In this document: in pieces, positions 49,772 through 60,528 of the stretch | How positions within the stretch are numbered: position 1 is the stretch's first letter | How the letters are laid out: every line of letters begins with the position of its first letter | Source of the DNA: Rotaria sordida | Lineage: Eukaryota; Rotifera; Eurotatoria; Philodinida; Philodinidae | DNA: 64,000 bases | NCBI GenBank assembly: GCA_905250125.1 | Contig: CAJNOL010000329.1 | Span: forward strand, 1 to 64,000 | Reading direction: 5' to 3' | Made by a program: the position numbers and the translations under genes | The notes under the pieces: generated by a model | What the model saw: only the letters and a program-made list of their open reading frames with translations | What the model was told of the DNA's origin: nothing | The model's database searches: none

Positions 49772-50497
49772 TCATGCTGTATCTTCTTGTTTTTCCTCTT
49801 CATCTTTTTTTTCTGGATATCTTAAACGATTTTCAGCTATTTTTCTTGCTCGATATGCATTAACATAATCAGCAGGATCAACAGGAAAAAAACCACAACG
49901 TCCTAATTGAATTAAAAAAAAAAAAGAAAACAAATCATTATATTTGAATAAAAAATAAAACTAATAGAAATATTTTTTTACCAAGTAATTTTTGTACCCA
50001 AGGATTAATAACAACACCTTCAGTACCAATCCAATATCGAAGTCGTTTTAAATTAAGTGCAACTAAAACTTCATTTTTATCATTAGGCATTGAATCATAT
50101 GAACCGAGATTTTCAATAATTTCATTCGCATTTGGTGAATGTTTCATTCGTTGAACTACAATACGATCAAATCGACGATTTTTACAACCAATATTTTGTA
50201 AACGAATTTCATAGGGACCTAAATCGTCGACTGGTGTTATATCAGGAGGTGGTCTTAAGATAAGAATTAGAAAATTTTATTTTTGAAAAATAATACAATA
50301 TAATAAGTATACCCATGTTTAAATGTGAATACGGTTCCTGTTGAATCAATAACAGTTTTTTCTTCTTTGATAGTTGCTGATGGTAATTCAACAGGAGTAG
50401 GAGGATTTACTGGTGGTGCTGTACGTACATAACGTTTACAAATCGAGACTAAACATGTTAATGGTGCTGGTCGAATAAGAAGAAATTTATCTAACAT
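49772..50497 (-). CDS. MRPS16: Mitochondrial ribosomal protein uS16m, 3 exons
   Basis: Component of the small subunit of the mitochondrial ribosome. Exons: 50497-50313, 50253-49982, 49902-49772, phases consistent. The first about 60 residues (MLDKFLLIRPAPLTCLVSIC...) form an N-terminal extension, basic at its start, likely a mitochondrial presequence. The uS16 core follows: IRLQNIGCKNRRFDRIVVQR, IENLGSYDSMPNDKNEVLVA, LNLKRLRYWIGTEGVVINPW and VQKLLGRCGFFPVDPADYVN, matching FYRIVA...LGSYDPLPN...ALNLDRIRHWIG...LLGLAGFFP in vertebrate MRPS16. The C terminus is a charged Lys/Glu tail. The stop lies 88 bp before the PRCC start on the same strand. Confidence 0.92.
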
Positions 50498-51019
50498 CTT
50501 AAATAATAAATAACTGTTTTTGAATAAAATTAAAACAATAAACTGATCATAATTTTCTTGTTAAAGAAAAAACAAGGAATAGTGAAATTATGAGATCTTC
50601 AACACTGAAAACATTGATTGAATCTTTGTAGCAATAAGAGTTTTACGTAAGTCTAATTCCATAATAAAATATACGAGAAAAATAACACACAAATTTTCTG
50701 GATGGCTGTACAATCTGGAAAATAGTCTGGTTGGTTTTTAAAAAATGTTCAATAGATGACGCACATTATCATTACAGAAAAATTTCACATTAGAAGAACA
50801 TATCTCACTCAACTAGAAAATTTTTACGAATCCATTCATAATAAATGATATATTGGACATTGACTATTTAAGCGAGAAGTTTAAATAATTTCCAAAACAA
50901 ATAATTTTATGTAAAAAATTGTCAAATCGATATACACTGTTAACTCACGAATGAAGAAAATCTAAGAGCATATGAGTGCAAGTTACAATTTGACTGAGAT
51001 ACTGACATTTTACTATAGT

Positions 51020-51205
51020 TTTTCACCAGGACCCCATTTTTGCTGTAGAATCAAAATTTCGGAATTTTTGGACGAATTATCTTCAATGTAGCAGTTTGTT
51101 AGCGTAAAGACGCTGCTTTATGGATCATATCTCGAAGATGATTTGTCCAAAAATTCTGAAAGTCTGAATTTGATGTTCTTTCCGAATGTGGGCTCAAAAA
51201 TTTTG
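51020..51205. repeat. Foldback element, about 185 bp
   Basis: GGAATTTTTGGACGAATTAT then CTTC (about 51060-51088) pairs with GAAGATGATTTGTCCAAAAATTC (about 51134-51156). Outside this, CCCCATTTTTGC pairs loosely with GAATGTGGGC. A 45-nt centre holds its own small hairpin around 'gcgtaaagacgc'. Confidence 0.65.
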
Positions 51206-52008
51206 TAGAACTAATGACTTGAAAGTTATGAACCGACCTCTTCGAGGCCTGTAAATTCAGTTTTGGACGAGCTTCCGCATATCAAAGCTTACTCAAAGTA
51301 GAAGTTAAAATTATTTGAAATACAGTGCATAAAAGAGCAAACATTTCTCTATAGAATGGTATACTAATGATTAATTTGCTCTAAGTCATTTGCCAACTAT
51401 GAGTATTTTGGTAAGGGACATCGTGTCAATTTTCTCGATTTCTATGAGAAACAGACTTGTAAAATGAGTTTGATCATTTTCTGAATGATTGTTGTGAAAC
51501 TCTTGAGTCTCATATCACTTTATAGAAAATAATCTCGTCTTTAATTCTATGCAAGACAATCAATAATATAACATATGTAGTAAAGAAGACTATTGCTGCA
51601 GAACAACGTCAACTTTGACACCTCTAAAACTCCTAAATCACAGAGAAATTTTGAACCTAAATTCGAAAACAATACAAAATTTGCATTCTAACTCAATGTT
51701 TTCAAATTTCTGTAGTCTTCTTTAAGTTGCTGAAAAATGAATAAACATTTTATCAAATTTTTTTTTTTGATCACCCGTTAGTATTCTTCGATCTCTCGTC
51801 TAAATAGAAACATATATTAACGTTTTTATGTTCTATCCTTTTTTTTCTTTATTAATAATATTGTTTTTTTTAATTTAATGTATTTTTCAATCTTGTCTAA
51901 AATTACTAGCTATTCAAATTGATGAAAACATAATCTAAGTCTGTTCGTTCTTGGTACAATCGTATTTATATAAATTTATATGTTCTTTATTTGTAAGTTT
52001 GAAATGAT

Positions 52009-52014
52009 TTTATT
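52009..52014 (-). promoter_or_regulatory. Poly(A) signal AATAAA, cystatin gene
   Basis: AATAAA on the minus strand 27 nt after the cystatin stop codon, a usual distance in compact genomes. Confidence 0.5.
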
Positions 52015-52040
52015 TTAAAAGAAAAAAGGAAAATTTTCTT

Positions 52041-52391
52041 TTATGATGTTTGACATTGAGATTGTGCGATGTTCTTGGATGCATCAAATCGAACATGGAC
52101 AACAACTTGACACGTTGTTTTTTGGCCAGGAGCACCATTGACAGGTGTAGCAGAAAAATCTATTTTATAATTCAATCCATCAACAACTTGAGTTTGAACC
52201 TTGATAATTCGAAGATTAGCAAGGAAAAGATTTTGTGCTCTAGATAAATATTCAGCAGCATAACTTGTCAAAGCTTTAACTTTATCATCATTAACTAAAT
52301 CTGGACGATCTTTATAACCACCAACATTGGGTAAGAAGCCATGACAGGCAACTACTAATACGAGCAGTGCAGCAGCGAGTTTAAGCATCAT
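52041..52391 (-). CDS. Secreted cystatin (cysteine protease inhibitor), 116 aa
   Basis: Type-2-like cystatin, an inhibitor of papain-type proteases, probably secreted. Start: the adjacent methionines at 52391 and 52388 begin a standard signal peptide (MMLKLAAALLVLVVACHG); the frame is open further upstream, but that part is not a signal peptide or conserved. The mature part starts FLPNVGGYKDRPDLVNDDKV, with the N-terminal glycine that packs against target proteases. The inhibitory loop QVVDG (QxVxG motif) follows in KVQTQVVDGLNYKIDF. Two cysteines (TTCQVV and SQCQTS) can form the usual C-terminal disulphide. The second hairpin Pro-Trp of animal cystatins is not seen, which may weaken or alter inhibition. 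Intronless; TATAAAA at 52461-52455 lies 64-70 nt before the start. Confidence 0.88.
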   Translation of the reverse strand: MMLKLAAALLVLVVACHGFLPNVGGYKDRPDLVNDDKVKALTSYAAEYLSRAQNLFLANLRIIKVQTQVVDGLNYKIDFSATPVNGAPGQKTTCQVVVHVRFDASKNIAQSQCQTS

Positions 52392-52454
52392 TTTTTTGTT
52401 GTTGTCAGAAATATAAAGAACGATATGAATACGTTTGTTGATACTGGACTTCTT

Positions 52455-52461
52455 TTTTATA
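52455..52461 (-). promoter_or_regulatory. TATA-box candidate for cystatin
   Basis: TATAAAA on the minus strand, 64-70 nt upstream of the cystatin start, leaving a short leader. Chance occurrence is possible in AT-rich DNA. Confidence 0.35.
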
Positions 52462-53228
52462 GGAAAGTGATATAAATTTATTTGAATAGGAATTATCTTT
52501 GTATAAAAATGAAACAATGATGATATTATCAGAGAAAAAAAATAGCATTGAGAACAATATTAACTTTCATCCTATGATCTTTTGGTAAATAATATATGAA
52601 ACTCGAAGGACAAAAAGTATGATAGAAGAAAGATAATTGTCAATAAAATAAGCTTCAAAATAATGCCTGATAACCTTGAAAATGATATCAGATTGTTTTC
52701 GGTTTCAGTTTTGATTGAATTTTTCACGTCATATGATCAGTCGAACAAATATCTGTTATTTATAGTTTTTTTACGTACAAAATAAGAAATACTTTTTCAA
52801 TATATTCATTATTGAAAATATATTTCAATAAAACGAATGCCTTCGAAATTAACTATGCTGTATGCAAGTGCTCTGAATACATAGAAACATCGATATTATT
52901 TTTCATCTTTAGTTTTCATATTCCGTAATCGAACTAGATAATTGATACGAATTCATTCATGATTTTAGAAGAAATATTATAGTTGTATGATTTGAAAAAT
53001 GATTTCTCGCTAGAGTGTGTCGCATTCACACTCTTTATGAGTTATCTTTCTGCCCTGATTGTCTCTATCAGTTATAAGATTCATAGATAAAAATATGCAA
53101 TTAGTAGCTATGAAAATAATTTTAATTCAATTGATATACTTAACCGAGGTCACTCATTATGTATCACTGTCAATTACCGTAAATGACTGTTTTTTATGCC
53201 GTCTGATATTACTGACCGTATTCTTCGA

Positions 53229-53580
53229 CTGTAGAGGGTAATCAAAAAGTTCGTGCACTTTCAAATATCTATTGGTAGAAGAAACATTTTGCTAATCTGT
53301 TTACAGTAAATATTCAATACAAAGTTTCATCCTTTGAATCCGTTTCTGGAATTCGTGAATAGACATTGAATGAAGCTCGTTAGTTATTGCTTTAGCCAAA
53401 CTTTCTTTTCGTCTTGAAGATAACTGAAAATACTACCACTTATATGCAGTCTTGCATTATCACAATACAATCTAATGCAATTTGTTATTGTCGTTCTTTT
53501 ACTATCCATGCTTTAGATTGTTCTTTTAATTTAATTTTTCGATAACTTTCCAAGTTTCGTCTTCCGTGACTATATCACAT
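53229..53580 (-). pseudogene. Decayed and internally deleted mariner transposase
   Basis: On the minus strand, 53576-53550 reads DIVTEDETW, matching the mariner block IVTxDETW with the first catalytic Asp; 53470-53441 reads LYCDNARLHI, matching the HxDNAxxH block with the second Asp. These lie about 80 nt apart instead of about 280, and several stops and frame changes intervene, so the copy is deleted and dead. The third-Asp region (SPDLxPxDY) is absent. The right side ends at GGTAATCAAAAAGTTCGTGC (53237-53256), which resembles mariner terminal repeats. Confidence 0.7.
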
Positions 53581-55036
53581 AGTATTCAGGTACCACTTTC
53601 AAATTTGTGTGAATTTAATTTCAATGTGAACTTTGAAAAATAATTGCTTTCGATTTCAAACTGAAATGGAATCTTTAGATGTATGTAGATAAATACTCTC
53701 TTTTTTATAACAGTGGATGTCTTCCAGGTCTACCAAATCCAAATTTGATAAATCAGGATTTGATTAGGAGATTTTTTCTAAACAAACAGGAGAAAAATCA
53801 GAAGTTTTTTTTCTCCAAAGATCAACCGATAACAAGTAGATTTTTTCATAAAATCCAGTGAAAAACACGAACATTCTTGTAACTTAAGCATAAAAAAAAG
53901 AAAATATCAGATAGGTCTCACGCAGGAAAGCAAAGTGGTCACTTTTATCAACTTTTGTGACCTGTCTTAATCAAGTAAGTCGGGAGACTAATTATTGTAT
54001 GTACCAAATGAAGAAAAGAGAAACGTAACCAGGTGTATGTCTTAAAACTCTCGAATAAATCTATCTATTTCGATCGTAATATAGTAGCGAAAAAATGGTT
54101 TCGGTCACCAGAAAAATTAAAAGAAGACGGATCAAAAGAATGCTGAAAACTGTAGAACTGAACGGTTTCATGATTTTTTTTAGAATGTTTTTAACTTCGA
54201 ATGGAGAGCTACTTTTGCTAGAAAACCGTTGATTTCTTGACTGATAACGATCGAAATACAGTCTAAATATAATCAAATCGAGTGAATGCATATGATGTCA
54301 GGCTTTTTAATGCTCTATCTACTATACTAGAATAGTCATCGAAGAATACTCAAGATTTCTTCTTTTGGATGATTTATTTTGGCATTTATTACATCCGAAA
54401 TTTTCACTTTTCCGATCTTTTAAGAATTGTCTTTTGAAACTGTTGGATATCTCTATAATCAAGTATATTTTTTATTGTGCTGATATTCTCACATCTGTTC
54501 ATTTACTCAGGAGAAGAAAGTAAAGCTAAGTATTTTATAAGAATATAACAAAAACCGAAACGAATAAAAAAAGACAATTCGAAAATTGAGCGTAAACTTT
54601 CTAGAATTTTCAGTTTACATATGATAAATTAGAATATTAAGGTTTAAGGATATATATGAGTTCCACATTTCAGCTCCAAAGGAGCCGCGCTAACAAGCTT
54701 TTTTTCAAATCTCTTCACTGAGCAGCTATGCAACCCAGAATAATAAAGTATAAAATAAAAACAATTTAGAAACTTAGTTTCAATTGATCAAAAAAAAAGA
54801 AATCTAGTCACTCCATTAAAGATCAATGATAGTTATTAAATGCAACATTTTCGAAAGTAATTAATTATTTTTGTCTCAATAAAATATCTATTTTATGTTT
54901 TTTGAATGAAGAATAAAAAATACATCATTCAATAAAATTCATAAACTCAATAGATTTATTTCAGATAACAATCAAAAAGTAAAGACAAGAAGCAGGATTA
55001 AACATATAACTATATAATATACATGAAAGAAATTCT

Positions 55037-55042
55037 TTTATT
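55037..55042 (-). promoter_or_regulatory. Poly(A) signal AATAAA for the Gly/Ser-rich gene
   Basis: Minus-strand AATAAA 19 nt beyond the stop codon at 55061. Confidence 0.45.
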
Positions 55043-55060
55043 AATGAAAACAGCTAGTTA

Positions 55061-55360
55061 TTATGGTGCACCAGATGATGTACTCCATGGTTGACTGGCT
55101 CCTCCTTGTCCTTCTCCTGCTCCACCCATACCTTGACCAGTTGCTGTACTGTCGTCAGACTTTTGTCGTTGATTCGATGCTGGACTTATGCTGCTCATAC
55201 CGGCAAAATTAGAATCACCCAAGGCTGAACTACCTTCTGGTTCAGCTGTCGAAGCTGATCCTAATTGACCTGATGTGCCTGTTGAACGATCAGCACCAAC
55301 AGAACTAATTCGAGTAGGATCTGTACTCCTTGCACCTTTTTCAGCTTGTTGTGATGTCAT
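55061..55360 (-). CDS. Small Gly/Ser-rich disordered protein, 99 aa
   Basis: No family recognised. The protein is hydrophilic and low in complexity, with much Ser, Gly, Ala, Thr and Gln (MTSQQAEKGARSTDPTRISS at the start, QGMGGAGEGQGGASQPWSTS near the end). It has no cysteine, no signal peptide and no hydrophobic segment, so it should be largely unfolded. Its DNA is richer in G+C than the surroundings, as expected from its amino acid make-up. A minus-strand AATAAA at 55042-55037, 19 nt past the stop, supports a real transcript. Disordered hydrophilic proteins are common in desiccation-tolerant animals, but nothing here proves such a role. Confidence 0.6.
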   Translation of the reverse strand: MTSQQAEKGARSTDPTRISSVGADRSTGTSGQLGSASTAEPEGSSALGDSNFAGMSSISPASNQRQKSDDSTATGQGMGGAGEGQGGASQPWSTSSGAP

Positions 55361-58300
55361 CTTTTTTTATAGTTTGTAGTTGTATGTTGAAGAAAAATAA
55401 TGGAATGATTTTTGGTGTGTTTCTTTCTTTCTAATGTTTAGATGACTATGACTCATTTGTTTTGCGTATTTTCTGTTTACTTCACATTATAACTAGTCGT
55501 AACTAGGAAAAATTGGACCGCGTGTTGAAGGAAAAGAGAAAAAAAACACCAGATTGTTCTATCATATCTCATTCTGTATAACTGAGGTCAATGAGGACAT
55601 TTCGTTTGTTCTTAGCGTAATTCTTTAGTATTCTCATACAGGAATTCGAATTTAGCTTGGTTGTTCAATCGACATTTTTGCTCTTTTATAAATGACTAAA
55701 TAATATCTATATACACATAAAAATTTCTTATTATTCAAACTTATCGATGTCATCTTTAATATAAAAAAAATTTGCTCGAAGCTAATTCTAATTCTGATCG
55801 TTTTCATTTCTTTTTCTGTAGAATGAACAAAAATTTACTATACCTCAAGATGTTTAGTTCTATAGAAAACACCATTCTTTGATATTAAACAAAACAAAGA
55901 TCACCGCTTTGAATCGCCAACAGTACCAATTAATTGCTAAGATATATCTGTTAAATATTCACTAGAGAATTTCAGCTTTTAATAAAGAAATCAGAAATGT
56001 ATAATAAAATAGACCAATAGTTTAGTTTAAAGTTGGTCATGTAAAAGTAATAACAGCTATATTCTTTCAGGATTATGTTGAATACACCATTGAACAATCG
56101 AAGTTGAGCGAATGATAGTCATATTGGTGACAAATTCAGAAGATTGAAAACTACTCATTCATTCAACTGTACCAGTCAAAAAAATACCAAAAAAGGACAG
56201 AATTTCTTAAATAGCAACTCTGTTGACATTTCAAATATGCTATAGAATTCTCTATGGCTGTTTTAATCTGTTGATGTATTTTTCAAAATTTCTTAAATAA
56301 AAAATTTGAAAATACTGTAAAAAGAATGTTTCCTGATAATACAGTCTTTTGCTTCTGAACAACAGTACTAGGAACCTTGAAAACATAACGTATAAAATTC
56401 TGTATCTATTGATGTTAAATTCTTTATTTTTAGCATCGGACTTGATGAACATTGACTGACATAAATCTAAAGATGTCTTCAGAAAGTAGGAGATCTCAGT
56501 TGGTCGGTTGAATAGGTTTCAAACTTTTTGGTCGAGAAAAAACACAATAAATACTTTTGTACAGCAGAAAATTCCCTATCGCATAGTCATTATAAAAACA
56601 AATTCTATCAATTATATCTTGAGCCGTTCAAAAAAAATCGAAATTAAAATGTTTCATTCTTTATAGGCCATAGTTATTTCCGATTGAAATGTATTCACTT
56701 ATAACATAAAGATTAAACTCTTATGAAAAAAATCAGAATGTATCACAAGTAATTTTGTCATTAGAAATAATCGAGAACTTCTTTTGATAAAAAACATCAA
56801 AATTTTCTCTTCATCTATGTTCTTATTTTGATTTTATTTCTTTCATAAAATCAAATATAAAGTACAAACTATAATACTCATTCTTCATACATTCATGGTC
56901 ATTTTACTCGAAATATGTTTACTCAATTGATCTCTACATTATAAAACTGGAATGAGAAAGAAAAAAAAAAGATCACTTTTTTCTATCGATACAACTAACA
57001 ATAACATGTCTCGTTATTGTATGGTTTTATTTTATTAGAAGGACATCAATTTTAAATAAAAAAAAAAAATTTTAGAATCCTATTGGCAACAAATCAATGA
57101 TTAGAAGGATATGGGTGCAACAAAGACTCAGAATCAGATACACATCCTCTCTTCTACCAAATAATCAATGAAAAGTAAATTTGCGGACAGTAAATCATGT
57201 AAACTATTTATAACTTTATTCCTGATCATAAAACACATTCAAAGGTTCATCGATATAATCGAAAATATAAATCAATAAAAAAAATGCAAGCGTGATATCA
57301 ATTCATTTATATTAGAAGCAGTTCGAGGTCATTTAAAAGTACTATTATCGGAGAATTCTATGTCTACAAAATGCTCAATAAAGATGTGTTTAGGACAGTC
57401 GCTCGCAAAGACACTTGCTCACATGAGTGCGAACGAAGAGAACACCCAGACCAGTACCAACACCTATCATACCCGTTACGGAACAGCGAGATCTTCCAAA
57501 CCTGAGCCTGATTCCACAAAAACTTGGATCCACTGCTCTCTAATACCTACACTCACATCCGCGAGCAACTGTCCGTCTTCCATTCATTAAATGGCTTCCT
57601 TCGACTAACATTTCAATCTAACCATAAAGATTAAAATGAACAAAATACGAATATGAATTATCTTCCACTTCAATAATTTAAACAAAATCCATATCTTTGT
57701 TTTTCTATGCTTAACTAACTCGTCATATTCAATAAATCTTACCATTGATACTTGGATACCAACAAGCGAAATAGACAAAAAGAAAAAATAAACACTATGA
57801 AACTAGAATTCTCGTTTCTATCTGTTGATGGAAATCATCACCTTTTTTTTGCTAAAATATAAAAAAATGCTTTATGATAATGTAACATTTTCTTACTGAA
57901 TAAATTCAAATTTTTAAAAAATCTACAAAATAAAACTTCACTCTATTCAATAGAAAGATTTTTCTTTGAATTCTTTACTTACGATATCGTGTTTTCTCAG
58001 CAAAAAAAACGAAATTTTCGACTTTAATTAAACCTAGTACATCGTTGCCATGGCATCTTTTATCCAAAATCAACAAATTTACTTTATATACTACTTAATT
58101 CTCAATGAGAAAAAAAAAAGTTCTTTTTTTTTCACAATTCATTTATACAATGTTTAAATCTTGATTTTATTTCATAAAGACAACAATAATCCAAATGACA
58201 GAATTGTTCGTGACACTTATTTAAAATCTACAGTTCATTCACATCAGTTTTTTTCCTCTTCTTTTGTTAACGAAATGAAAAAGTTCGGTGTAGAAAAATA

Positions 58301-58443
58301 AAAAAAAAATAAAATCAATAGAAATATTTTTATTTAGTCTTTCATTAAATAAATAATTGGCTATTTTTTTTTCTTCTTTAGCGACACAAGACTTTCATCA
58401 TTTGCACATATAGACACCAAACTTTCTATCATCGATTTAACGA
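55361..58443. other. Intergenic region with one GC-richer island
   Basis: AT-rich throughout except 57343-57600, which is roughly half G+C. That island holds a 76-codon plus-strand frame (57360-57590, MSTKCSIKMCLGQSL...) without recognisable similarity or a known neighbour; other frames are also partly open there. I do not call it a gene. Confidence 0.4.
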
Positions 58444-58958
58444 ATGACTGCTGTAATCCTTTTAAAAATTTTAATCATTGCTATACTCTTATTTATCTTC
58501 TATGTTAAATTAGGTATAAAAATTTTTTGTATAAATATACAAAAGATAAAACTTGATTAAATTTAGTTTCGACTCAATTACTTTGTTGGAAATGTGATCC
58601 ATGTCCCGAGCCTCATGATAATAGATCATCATTAGTCTCAGCTGTTACTTGTACATCATCACAAACCATTTGTGTGGTAAAATTATTAATTATAAATTTA
58701 AAAACAAAAATTTATTTTTCATAGAAAAATACAATTCGTGTACTCAATCGAGCTGCTCAAATCTCTAAAGGGTGTGTACAAAGTTGTACACCAAGTTCTT
58801 CACATTCTTTTGGTCAAGGTGCATTTGTTGATTGTTGTAATACAAATTATTGTAATTTATCGACACGAAATCAATTATCATTAATAATTTATATATTTTT
58901 TATTCTCATATATTCTTTCGTTTTTCTATCATCATCAACAATTGGATTTGTATCTTAA
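58444..58958 (+). CDS. Ly6/uPAR-type GPI-anchored surface protein, 3 exons, 137 aa
   Basis: Three-finger (Ly6/uPAR, LU) domain protein, probably displayed on the cell surface through a GPI anchor. Exons: 58444-58513, 58567-58676, 58725-58958, all in phase. Exon 1 codes almost only for the signal peptide (MTAVILLKILIIAILLFIFY). The mature domain has the LU cysteine pattern: LLCWKCDPC near the start, VTCTSSQTICV and GCVQSC in the middle, and the terminal DCCNTNYCN, which is the family signature. The protein ends in a hydrophobic segment (QLSLIIYIFFILIYSFVFLS) typical of a GPI-attachment signal. The ligand is unknown. AATAAA follows at 59115-59120. Convergent with TTI1. Confidence 0.85.
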
Positions 58959-59114
58959 ATTATCAAAGAACTATTGTCAGAAGAAAAAAATACATATATT
59001 TTATTTATGTTCCTTTTTTTTCAATGAACATTCATTGTTATTAACGATTGTATTTTATGAAATATGAAAGTACGGCATTCTGAGTGTGAAGAATACACCT
59101 ATGTACGATATCGA

Positions 59115-59120
59115 AATAAA
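59115..59120 (+). promoter_or_regulatory. Poly(A) signal AATAAA, Ly6-type gene
   Basis: AATAAA 157 nt downstream of the Ly6-type stop codon on the same strand. Confidence 0.4.
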
Positions 59121-60083
59121 CATGTATTCGAAGATTCAATTCATTATTAATTACTTATAGAAGAGTAAATGATATTGAACATATTACCATGTTATTTATC
59201 TAAATTTAATTTCAATTTAATACAATTAGAAAAATATACTGTAATTTTATGATTTATCAACAAAAAAAAAAGAAAATCTGAATTCACTGCCAAGCTAGGA
59301 GAGCAATTCCATGACAGCGTTCTTTATATTATCTGCTGATCATTGAATTGTTCTTCCTTTATTGTACAGCTAATAATAGAAAATTCTTAAAAACAAAATA
59401 AAGCTTTAAATCATCGATGATATGAAAGGAAGAAAGAAGAGAGCAATCCCCATGACAATTTCTCTATTACATATGGCCCAATTATCAAGAAGAGCTCTCT
59501 CCTCTACTTTGAAAAACCTTTCATTCAATAATAATGATTAAAAAAAAATACATACTGTATTCATATTGTTTGAATACAATTTCTATTCAATTGATAAGTA
59601 GGTGTTGAGTACATATATATATACACGCATATGAAGAGTAAAGAATCAATGTATAGTCAATGAAAGAAAAAAATGATATTAACGGAACATTCTCTCAAAT
59701 GTTTTATTCACTTGGTTCCATCTTTTTTTTTTTTATAAAACGATGTATCTATTTCACGTTATCATTTGATGAGCTTGTGTTCAATTGCGGAACGGATGAT
59801 GATTTATATATATATATATATATCAAAAAGCAAATAATACTACAATAACGCAATTGGCGAACATCAAATACGAGATGAAGAAAAACAAGAACAAAAAAAA
59901 AAAGATGCATTCGTATTCGTTTGCTCTTCTGTCTCTTTTTTTTTCGAAAGAACCTTTCGTGTTCTTCTAATTTACTCCTCCTCACAACACATACTGACAT
60001 TTTGAAACTAAGCGAACAATAACAACATACACATACATATACATCTTGTTGTTGATGATTAATGAAATCTATCAATAGCAAGC

Positions 60084-60122
60084 GAATGAATGAGTGAGTG
60101 AGTGAGAGAGAGAGAGAGAGAG
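60084..60122 (+). repeat. (GAGT)n(GA)n microsatellite
   Basis: Tandem gaat/gagt units pass into a pure GA run of about 10 copies. Confidence 0.85.
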
Positions 60123-60528
60123 AAATAGAGAAGCTTTTCATGGATGATGCCATTTCCAATTTGATGCCGTTTGAACTTTATATGTTGGACGCATACACAT
60201 ATAGATCATGAAGTCTAGCGAGAAGAGCTAATTGAAATCGTATGATACCTACGATAACATGATTCGTTCGTTGTTGCTTCTTTTTTTTTTTCTTCATCAT
60301 TTTTTATACCTCTATCATCATTGCGATAAAATGAAAACGAACACTTCTATTCCTTTCATTTCTTCAGCTGTTCGATTACATCAATAATAACGAGAAACAA
60401 AAAGAAATTTAGTTCGTCAAATACTTGATAGTTCGTGCTTTTATATTTTTATATCATTCGGAGGACATAACTTTATTCCAAAAAAAAAAAAAAAAAAAAA
60501 AGAGATAAAAGAAAAGAATAACAACTCT

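Larger units (their letters stand above)
50498..52040. other. Spacer between MRPS16 and cystatin genes
   Basis: No gene recognised. Holds the MRPS16 promoter side, a foldback at 51020-51205, and the cystatin 3' region with a minus-strand AATAAA at 52014-52009. Confidence 0.5.
52392..55060. other. Gene-poor spacer with a mariner relic
   Basis: Apart from the decayed mariner at 53229-53580 and the cystatin promoter side, no gene is recognised. Short open frames such as 54061-54291 have no similarity that I can see. Confidence 0.5.
58959..60528. other. Convergent spacer with simple repeats
   Basis: Contains (TA)n at 59804-59823, a GAGT/GA tract at 60084-60122 and a run of about 22 A at 60479-60501. 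No gene was recognised; the longest open frame here comes from the GA repeat read as Ser-Leu. Confidence 0.5.

Noticed and set aside
54061..54291. 76-codon minus-strand frame with a hydrophobic stretch
   Set aside because: No signal peptide at the start, no family match and typical AT-rich codon noise.
57360..57590. 76-codon plus-strand frame in the GC-richer island
   Set aside because: No similarity, no splice or poly(A) context and other frames also open; kept only as an observation.
59749..60159. 136-codon minus-strand open frame
   Set aside because: It is driven by the GA and TA simple repeats (Ser-Leu and Ile-Tyr runs) and has no splice context or similarity.
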